This document shows, one piece after another, positions 58,622-64,000 of a stretch of DNA of 64,000 nucleotides (positions within the stretch are counted from its first letter, which is position 1; each line of letters starts with the position of its first letter). The translations under genes were made by a program, and so were the position numbers. Source of the DNA: Amycolatopsis sp. NBC_00345 (lineage in GTDB: Bacteria; Actinomycetota; Actinomycetes; Mycobacteriales; Pseudonocardiaceae); assembly GCF_036116635.1 (NCBI RefSeq), contig NZ_CP107995.1:2976001-3040000 (forward strand), given 5' to 3'. The notes under the pieces are model-generated. The model had not been told where the DNA came from, made no database searches, and worked only from the letters and a program-made list of their open reading frames with translations.

Positions 58622-60343
58622 TCAGCCCCGCGCGGCCGCCGGGGCCTCGAACGGCTGAGTGTTGGGCTGGAACACCTGGCCTTCCGCCGGCACCTTGAGG
58701 TCGATCAGGTAGTCGGCCGCGGCCTGGTCCACGCCGAGGGCGTCGCCGAGGATGCAGTGGCCGAAGGAGTCGACCGAGAGCAGCCGGGAGTTGCCCAGTT
58801 CGGCGGCCATGCTCTTGCCGAACGCGTACTGCGTGGCCGGGTCGTAGAAGTTGCTGACCACGAGCACGGGCACGTCGGTGTTCGCGTGCCACGGGCCGGA
58901 GTACCGGTCCGACTTCTTCGCGGACGGCCAGACCGGGCACGCGGCGATGTCGGAGAACACCTGGTAGCGCCCGAACGTCGGCGACTGCCGGTCCGCCTTC
59001 CCCGCGATCCCGGGCACCTGCGCCTGGCTGATCGCCATCGGCTTGTCCGCGCAGTTCACGCCGAAGTACGAGTCGTCACTGGTGTACGGGCTGTCCGGGG
59101 CGAGGTCGGCCAGGCCGCTCTTGCCCGAGGCCAGCGTCTTCAGCCCGTGGCTCACTGCGGCATGGGACTGCGGGGACTGCGGCTGCGCGCCCGCCGGGTG
59201 GATGGCGTCGTACAGCGTCTGCAGGTCCTCGGCCAGGTAGCCGAACCCGGCCGGCGAGTACAGCGCACTCGAAACCGACCCGGTGAAGCCGTTGATGTCG
59301 AGCGACTGGCCGCCGGGCAGCTTGACGGGCTGGTCCTTGAGGTAGGCGCGCAGCTCGTCGAACTTGGCACGCGGGTCGCCGGAGCTGAACGCGCACCGGT
59401 CGCCGGCCTGGTCGCAGCGCTTGAGGAAGCCGTCGAGCGAGATCTCGAAGCCCTGCGCGCGCTGGAGGTCGTAGGTGACGCCGTCGGTGGTCCGCAGCTG
59501 CGGGTCGACGTTGCCGTCGATCACGATCGCCCGGGCCTGCTTCGGGAACATCGCGGCGTACGTCGAGCCGATCAGCGTCCCGTAGGAAAAGCCGACGTAG
59601 GTCAGCTTCTGGTCGCCGACGGCGGCGCGGAGCTGGTCCAGGTCTCGCACCACGTCCTTGGTGGACATGTGGTTCAGCAGCGCGCCCGCGTTGTTCTTGC
59701 AGAACTGGCCGTAGTCCTTGTACGCCGAGAGCGTCGTGGAAATCTCGCCGCGCGACAGCGGGACGGGCGTCATCGCGCCGAAGACCTCGTTGGCGTCCTC
59801 GGCGGTGGTGAAGCAGCGCAGGGGGTTGCTGTCGCCGACCCCGCGCGGGTCGAACCCGATCAGGTCGAACCGGTCCAGCACCTGCGGCTGGAAGTAGGCG
59901 GAGCCGGCGATCGGCATCCGCAGCCCGGACCCGCCCGGCCCACCGGGGTTGAGGAACAACGACCCGATCCGCTGCGCGGGCACCTTCGCCGCCCGCTTGA
60001 GCAGCGCGATGTCGATGGTCCCCAGCGCCGCGTTGTCATGGTCGACCGGCACCCGGTAGCGGGCACAGCTGTACAGCTTCAGCTGGTCGGCGGGCACCCC
60101 GGTCAGCGTCCCGTCGGGGCAGGTCCCCCAGGCGACGCCGGCCACTCTCCCCACCTGCGCTGCCCCGGCCTGCGTTGCCCCGGCCTGCGCTGCCCCGATC
60201 TGCGCTGCCCCGGCCTGCGCTGCCTGCACTCCCCCGGCCGCCGCCGCTGGGGTCGCCGCCGCCGAGCCCGCTCCCGCGAGCGCCGTCCCCGCGCCGAGCG
60301 CGACCACCAGCGCGGCCGCCCGCACTCTTCTGGATCCCCGCAA
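58622..60343 (-). CDS. Secreted tripeptidyl aminopeptidase (SlpD/Tap type)
   Basis: This 573-residue alpha/beta-hydrolase of the prolyl/tripeptidyl aminopeptidase family releases N-terminal tripeptides outside the cell. A signal peptide (about 8-30, AAALVVALGAGTALAGAGSA) is followed by a low-complexity run of five QAGAA-like units. The oxyanion motif is LNPGGPGGSGLRM, the nucleophile serine is in VGFSYGTLIGSTYA, the aspartate is in NFYDPATQYAFG and the histidine in SVDSFGHCILGD. TTG 60343 is used (RGSRRVRAAALV), with GGGAGG 11 bases upstream; a GTG at 60322 is an alternative. Confidence 0.9.
   Translation of the reverse strand: MRGSRRVRAAALVVALGAGTALAGAGSAAATPAAAAGGVQAAQAGAAQIGAAQAGATQAGAAQVGRVAGVAWGTCPDGTLTGVPADQLKLYSCARYRVPVDHDNAALGTIDIALLKRAAKVPAQRIGSLFLNPGGPGGSGLRMPIAGSAYFQPQVLDRFDLIGFDPRGVGDSNPLRCFTTAEDANEVFGAMTPVPLSRGEISTTLSAYKDYGQFCKNNAGALLNHMSTKDVVRDLDQLRAAVGDQKLTYVGFSYGTLIGSTYAAMFPKQARAIVIDGNVDPQLRTTDGVTYDLQRAQGFEISLDGFLKRCDQAGDRCAFSSGDPRAKFDELRAYLKDQPVKLPGGQSLDINGFTGSVSSALYSPAGFGYLAEDLQTLYDAIHPAGAQPQSPQSHAAVSHGLKTLASGKSGLADLAPDSPYTSDDSYFGVNCADKPMAISQAQVPGIAGKADRQSPTFGRYQVFSDIAACPVWPSAKKSDRYSGPWHANTDVPVLVVSNFYDPATQYAFGKSMAAELGNSRLLSVDSFGHCILGDALGVDQAAADYLIDLKVPAEGQVFQPNTQPFEAPAAARG
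60154..60228. repeat. 15-bp tandem repeat encoding QAGAA-like units
   Basis: Five units of CCTGCGCTGCCCCGG and close variants run in the frame of the aminopeptidase, directly after its signal peptide. The in-frame 15-bp period allows copy-number change without frameshift. Confidence 0.8.
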
Positions 60344-60662
60344 GACCTCACACCCTCCCGTTTCACGTCCGCACCCACTCAGGCACGGTCCGTCACCACG
60401 GGCGAGACTCGCACAACCGGCCAAACCGGGGCACCGGCCGAAAGGAGGAGATCGCGCTACAAAAACCCCACTCAAGGCACCCCCTCGCCCCATCCAGGGC
60501 ACCCCGCCAAAGGCACCCCCGGCACCCACCCAAGGCACCCCTTGGAGCACCCGCCGCTACCGAGGCGAGAGGCGCCCTCGCCGTTACCGAGGCGAAGGCG
60601 CCTCCACCGCTACCGGAGCGAAAGGCACCTCCGCCGTTACCGGGGCGCAAGGCACCTCGCCG
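60344..60662. other. 319-bp intergenic region of two short repeat families
   Basis: No gene is supported here. It holds a set of GGCACCCC motifs (60477, 60498, 60512, 60534, plus one variant) spaced 9-21 bases apart, followed by a 26-27-bp tandem array from 60553. Frames open across it translate to repeated short peptides and are not believed. Confidence 0.65.
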
Positions 60663-60680
60663 CTACCGAGGCGAGAGCAC
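60553..60680. repeat. 26-27-bp tandem repeat array, about 4.8 copies
   Basis: Units start at 60553, 60580, 60607, 60633 and 60659, each with GCCGCTACCGAGGCGA followed by AGGCGCCTC-like ends. Neighbouring bases can fold as AGGC...GCCT. The last copy runs into the stop codon of the next gene (TAG, 60663-60665). Confidence 0.8.
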
Positions 60681-61133
60681 GAACACCGGCAACGGCCTCC
60701 CCGCCGCCACCCGCTCCATCTCGTAGCCCGGCCAGAACTCCAGCAGCTCCCCCCACATCCGGTCGTACTCCTCCCCTTCCAGCTCCCGCACCTTGACCGC
60801 CACCTCCCGCCCGCGGATGGCCACCTCGGCCTCCGAAAGCGCGCGCAGGTTGAACGTCCAGGCCGGATTCTGCGGCCGCCCCCAGTTCGACCCGGTGAGC
60901 ACGAAGTCCGCGCCGTGCGGGAAGTACAGGAGGTTCGTGGAGCGGGGCAGCCCGCTCTTGCGCCCCACCGTGGTCAGCCGCAGTGAGGGCAGCCCGGCGA
61001 TCCCCACCAGGCTCACCTTCCCGCCGAACCACCGGTGGAGCTTCTTGTCCGCCCAGATGATTCCGCGGGAGGCCTCCATCACCCAGGGCTGGGTGCCGAG
61101 CTTGCGGGCGAGGTTCGCGAGAGGGTTAGCCAC
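60663..61133 (-). CDS. Deazaflavin (F420)-dependent nitroreductase/quinone reductase family protein
   Basis: This 156-residue protein of the DUF385/Ddn family, a split-barrel fold that uses F420H2, contains SLRLTTVGRKSGLPRSTNLL (about 50-69), GADFVLTGSNWGRPQNPAWT and VKVRELEGEEYDRMWGELLE. Members reduce quinones and nitro compounds. GTG 61133 overlaps the egtD stop by eight bases, so it is read with the ergothioneine genes, which may reflect shared redox stress. The 3-prime end falls in the 27-bp repeat array. Confidence 0.87.
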   Translation of the reverse strand: MANPLANLARKLGTQPWVMEASRGIIWADKKLHRWFGGKVSLVGIAGLPSLRLTTVGRKSGLPRSTNLLYFPHGADFVLTGSNWGRPQNPAWTFNLRALSEAEVAIRGREVAVKVRELEGEEYDRMWGELLEFWPGYEMERVAAGRPLPVFVLSPR

Positions 61134-62097
61134 GGACAGATCTTGCCAAACTCACCCCGAACCGCTGCCGGGAGTCGGTCCACCAGCGTTCGAGGCCGAA
61201 CCCGGCGGCCTTCAGCTCCGCCTCGACGCCGCCGGGCCGGAACTTCGCCGAGATCTCGGTGCGGATGTGCTCGCCCTCGGCGAACCGCACCTCCAGGCCG
61301 GCGCCCGGGATGTCGACGGTCAGCGCCCGCCGCGCGCGCAGCCGCATCTCGATCCACTCATTCTCGCTGTCCCAATGGGAAACGTGCTCGAACGCGTCGA
61401 CGTCGAAGTTCCCGCCCAGCCGGGTGTTGATCACGCGCAGCACGTTGCGGTTGAACGCCGCCGTGACCCCGGCCGCGTCGTCGTACGCGCGCTCCAGCGT
61501 TTCGCGGTCCTTCACCAGGTCCGTGCCGAGCAGCAGCCACTCGCCCTCGTCGAGCACCTCGCGTACCGACTGCAGGAACGTCGCGCGGTCTTCGGGCAGG
61601 AAGTTGCCGATCGTGCCGCCGAGGAAGGCGACCAGCCGCGGCCGTCCCCCGGGCAGCAGGCCCAGGTGCCGGGTGAAGTCGCCGACGACGCCGCGGACGG
61701 CCAGCTTCGGGTAGTCGGCGGCGATCGCTTCGGTGGCCTCGGCGAGCGCGGACTCCGAGACGTCGAGCGGCACGAACGACTCGAGCGTGCCGTGCCCGGT
61801 CAGCGCGTCGAGCAGCAGCCGGGTCTTCTCACTCGACCCGGATCCCAGCTCGACGAGCGTGTGCGCGCCGGTGAGCTGCGCGACGTCGCCGGCCCGCGCG
61901 GCGAGCACCTCGCGCTCGCTGCGCGTCGGGTAGTACTCCGGCAGCGCGGTGATCTTCTCGAACAGCTCGCTGCCGTCCGCGTCGTAGAACCACTTGGGCG
62001 GCAACCACTTCTGCTCCGCGGTGAGCCCGGCGCGGACGTCGGCGCGCAGCTCGCCGGTCACGTCGCTGCGATGGCTCTCCAGGTCGGCCTCGGTCAT
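61126..62097 (-). CDS. egtD: L-histidine N-alpha-methyltransferase of ergothioneine biosynthesis
   Basis: This 323-residue SAM-dependent enzyme trimethylates histidine to hercynine. SAM motif I is HTLVELGSGSSEKTRLLLDA (about 80-99), the RLVAFLGGTIGNF segment (about 151) and the substrate region EHVSHWDSENEWIEMRLRAR (about 236-255) follow, and it ends ERWWTDSRQRFGVSLARSVR. ATG 62097 overlaps the egtC stop as TGATG. The order egtB-egtC-egtD is typical of actinobacteria; egtA is beyond the window and egtE is not seen. Confidence 0.96.
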   Translation of the reverse strand: MTEADLESHRSDVTGELRADVRAGLTAEQKWLPPKWFYDADGSELFEKITALPEYYPTRSEREVLAARAGDVAQLTGAHTLVELGSGSSEKTRLLLDALTGHGTLESFVPLDVSESALAEATEAIAADYPKLAVRGVVGDFTRHLGLLPGGRPRLVAFLGGTIGNFLPEDRATFLQSVREVLDEGEWLLLGTDLVKDRETLERAYDDAAGVTAAFNRNVLRVINTRLGGNFDVDAFEHVSHWDSENEWIEMRLRARRALTVDIPGAGLEVRFAEGEHIRTEISAKFRPGGVEAELKAAGFGLERWWTDSRQRFGVSLARSVRG

Positions 62098-62858
62098 CAG
62101 GGGGTACTCCGATCGAAAGTCAGGGGGAACAGTTCGGCGCCGTCCGCGGTGACCCGCACGGCGTGGCGGTCCGGGACGGCGGTCCAGCCCGGGTCCGGGT
62201 CGCACGGCTCCGACGCCAGCACCACCCCGCCGGGGGTGCGGAGCATCGACAGCGCGTGCGTCCACGTGGTCCCGACGAGCGTTTCGCCGTCGGTGAGCAG
62301 GAAGTTCAGCCGCGAGCCCGGCGCGGCCGCTTCGACCTCGCCGACGAGCGCGGTCACGGCGGCCAGCGGGTCCTGCCCCGCGTGCAGCCGCTCCCGCAGC
62401 AACGCCCACAGCAGGGCCGAGTCCGTCGGCGCCTCCAGCGTGAGCAGCTCGGTGACGTCGAGCCCCGTGGCGAGCCCGGCCATCGAGCCGGGCCAGCCGC
62501 GGACGACGCCGTTGTGGCTGAACAGCCACCGGCCGGAGACGAAGGGCGCGGCCGCCGCCTCGGTGACCGGCATCCCGGTGGTGCCGTTGCGGGCCGCGGC
62601 GACGAACGCCGTGGTCCGCGCCGAGGCGGCCAGCGCCGGCAGCGCCTGATCCGTCCACAGTGGAGCCTGGCGCCGGTAGCGCAAGGGCTCCGCACCCGGT
62701 TCCGGGTACCAGCCGAGGCCGAAGCCGTCGGCGTTGACCGACCCGCCGCCGCGCATGTCCCGCGGCGCGTAGGACTGCACGAGCAGCGCGTGCGGGGCGG
62801 CGAACATCAGCTCGGCGGGCGACGTGGGCGCGCCGAGGTAAGCGAGGTGCCGGCACAT
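62097..62858 (-). CDS. egtC: Gamma-glutamyl-hercynylcysteine sulfoxide amidohydrolase
   Basis: This 253-residue class II amidotransferase-like enzyme removes the gamma-glutamyl group from the EgtB product. The catalytic Cys2 is in MCRHLAYLGAPTSPAELM, with NADGFGLGWYPEPG and FSHNGVVRGWPGSM in the Ntn-hydrolase core. The ATG at 62858 is five bases from the egtB stop. Its presence implies that EgtB uses gamma-glutamylcysteine. Confidence 0.96.
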   Translation of the reverse strand: MCRHLAYLGAPTSPAELMFAAPHALLVQSYAPRDMRGGGSVNADGFGLGWYPEPGAEPLRYRRQAPLWTDQALPALAASARTTAFVAAARNGTTGMPVTEAAAAPFVSGRWLFSHNGVVRGWPGSMAGLATGLDVTELLTLEAPTDSALLWALLRERLHAGQDPLAAVTALVGEVEAAAPGSRLNFLLTDGETLVGTTWTHALSMLRTPGGVVLASEPCDPDPGWTAVPDRHAVRVTADGAELFPLTFDRSTP

Positions 62859-62863
62859 GCCGC

Positions 62864-64000
62864 CTACGTCACCTCGCCGGGACGCGGGTCGCGGGCGCAG
62901 CGGAAGCCGGCGAAGATCTGCCGCCGGATCGGGTAGTCCCAGTTGCGGAACGTGCCCCGGATCGCCGCCGGGTCGGTGCCGAACGAGCCGCCGCGCAGCA
63001 CCTTGTACTCCGGCCCGAAGAACACCTCCGAGTACTCCCGGTACGGGAACGCCGAGAACCCCGGATAGCCGTAGAAGCCCGTGCTCGTCCACTCCCAGAC
63101 GTCACCGATCAGCTGGTGCACGCCCAGCGGCGACGCGCCGGCCGGGTACGCGCCCGCCGCGGCCGGGCGCAGGTGGCGCTGGCCGAGGTTGGCGTGCTCG
63201 GCCGTGGGCTCCTCGTCACCCCACGGGAACCGGCGGGACCGGCCGGACGCCGGGTCGTGCCGGGCCGCCTTCTCCCACTCGGGCTCGGTGGGCAGCCGCT
63301 TGCCCGCCCACCGCGCGTACGCCTCGGCCTCGTGGAACGACACGTGCACCACGGGCTCGTCGGACGGCACCGGCTCGTGCACGCCGAACCGGGTCCGCCA
63401 CCAGCCGCCCGGCTCGCGCCGCCAGAACCGCGGCGCGGTGATGTCGTGGTCCTTCAGATAGGCCCAGCCGTCCTCGCTCCAGAACCGCCGGTCCTGGTAA
63501 CCACCGGAATCGAGGAACTCGACGTACGCGCCGCAGGTGACCAGCGCGGTGTCGAGGACAAACGCCGGCACGTCGACCTCGTGCGCCGGGCGCTCGTTGT
63601 CCAGCGCCCACGGCTCGGCCGTGGTGCCCATGGTGAACCGGCCGCCGGGGATCAGGACCTCGGCGGGCAGCCGGGCCATGGGCGGGCGCGGCGGCTCCGG
63701 CGCGTGCAGCACCGGCTCGCCCCGGCGCAGCTGGTGGGTGGCCAGCATGGTCTCGTCGTGCTGCTGCTCGTGCTGGGTGATCATGCCGAAGGCGAACGCG
63801 CTTTCGGTGAGCCTGCTGCCTTCCAGCGGCGCCTTCTCCAGCACGTCGAACGCCTTCTCGCGGACCTCCCGCACGTAGGCGCGGGCCTCGGCCGGCCCGA
63901 GCAGCGGCAGGGACGGCCGGTCGGCGCGCGCGTGCTGGAACGCGTCGTACAGGTCGTCGATCTCCGGGCGCAGCGGCTCCCGGCCGCCGACGTCGCGGAC
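62864..64000 (-). CDS. egtB: Hercynine oxygenase EgtB, C-terminal part (truncated by the window)
   Basis: This is the C-terminal 378 residues of the non-heme iron sulfoxide synthase; the N-terminus lies past 64000. The iron-binding HX3HXE motif is in MITQHEQQHDETMLATHQL. The FGE-sulfatase-type domain contains IPGGRFTMGTTAEPWALDNE, WAGKRLPTEPEWEKAA and GDVWEWTSTGFYGYPG, and ends VLRGGSFGTD...GFRCARDPRPG. The enzyme couples hercynine and gamma-glutamylcysteine with O2. The N-terminal DinB domain is only partly visible. Confidence 0.95.
   Translation of the reverse strand, partial: VRDVGGREPLRPEIDDLYDAFQHARADRPSLPLLGPAEARAYVREVREKAFDVLEKAPLEGSRLTESAFAFGMITQHEQQHDETMLATHQLRRGEPVLHAPEPPRPPMARLPAEVLIPGGRFTMGTTAEPWALDNERPAHEVDVPAFVLDTALVTCGAYVEFLDSGGYQDRRFWSEDGWAYLKDHDITAPRFWRREPGGWWRTRFGVHEPVPSDEPVVHVSFHEAEAYARWAGKRLPTEPEWEKAARHDPASGRSRRFPWGDEEPTAEHANLGQRHLRPAAAGAYPAGASPLGVHQLIGDVWEWTSTGFYGYPGFSAFPYREYSEVFFGPEYKVLRGGSFGTDPAAIRGTFRNWDYPIRRQIFAGFRCARDPRPGEVT

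Overview
The window is high-GC actinobacterial chromosome. The gene set points to a mycolate-related lineage, most likely Pseudonocardiaceae, with Amycolatopsis as my best guess. The supporting genes are a Pup-proteasome ATPase (ARC/Mpa), mycothiol (mshC) and ergothioneine (egtBCD) biosynthesis, a fabG1-inhA pair, an actinobacterial aconitase with an AcnR-type operator, and many GTG/TTG starts. No rRNA, tRNA, CRISPR array, transposase or phage gene was seen. Gene order matches two separate stretches of the Mycobacterium tuberculosis map, as I remember it: mpa / membrane protein pair / trmI / recB-like / hisG-hisE / PAC2 / mshC (around Rv2115-Rv2130), and acn / ripA-like / moxR-DUF58-VWA / fabG1-inhA / hemH (around Rv1475-Rv1485). 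Here both lie within 64 kb, with lineage-specific regulator and transporter modules between them.

Layout. 0-9 kb: a truncated unknown gene, an EamA permease, arc, two membrane-anchored secreted-domain proteins, trmI, a site-2 protease, a RecB-type nuclease and a thioesterase. 9-12.5 kb: a ParA ATPase, then a reductase / DGPF-YCII / ECF42 sigma module. 12.5-17.3 kb: hisG-hisE-HAD, PAC2, a phosphotriesterase-like hydrolase and a metallophosphoesterase. 17.3-24.6 kb: ArsR-MFS, MarR, an ABC-F ribosome-protection-type ATPase with a putative attenuator leader, mshC, and a hydrolase-MerR pair. 24.6-28.9 kb: a MoxR-VWA pair and an unknown protein. 29-35 kb: hemH, TetR-MFS, fabG-inhA. 33.8-38.2 kb: an MHS permease, a two-component system and a TAXI binding protein as one operon. 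38.2-44.9 kb: a thioesterase, trmL, VWA-DUF58-MoxR, a MobA-like gene, two GNATs and an AraC regulator. 44.9-48.2 kb: HxlR/crotonase and LysR/SDR divergent pairs. 48.2-52.8 kb: an NlpC/P60 endopeptidase and acn. 52.8-58.4 kb: a reductase, a broken mgtC carrying a small inverted-repeat element, a phospholipase C-like lipoprotein and efeO-efeB without efeU. 58.6-64 kb: a tripeptidyl aminopeptidase, an F420-type reductase and egtD-egtC-egtB (egtB truncated by the window end).

The most informative non-coding features are the ABC-F leader, a 34-bp tandem array (6967-7183), an identical 16-bp palindrome at two distant loci, a perfect AcnR-type box between the acn promoter elements, the mgtC insertion with an adjacent candidate structured leader, and several strong convergent-gene hairpins. 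No single new multi-gene system is proven. The best candidates for new biology are the ABC-F leader, the TAXI/two-component/MHS operon, and the small repeat families.
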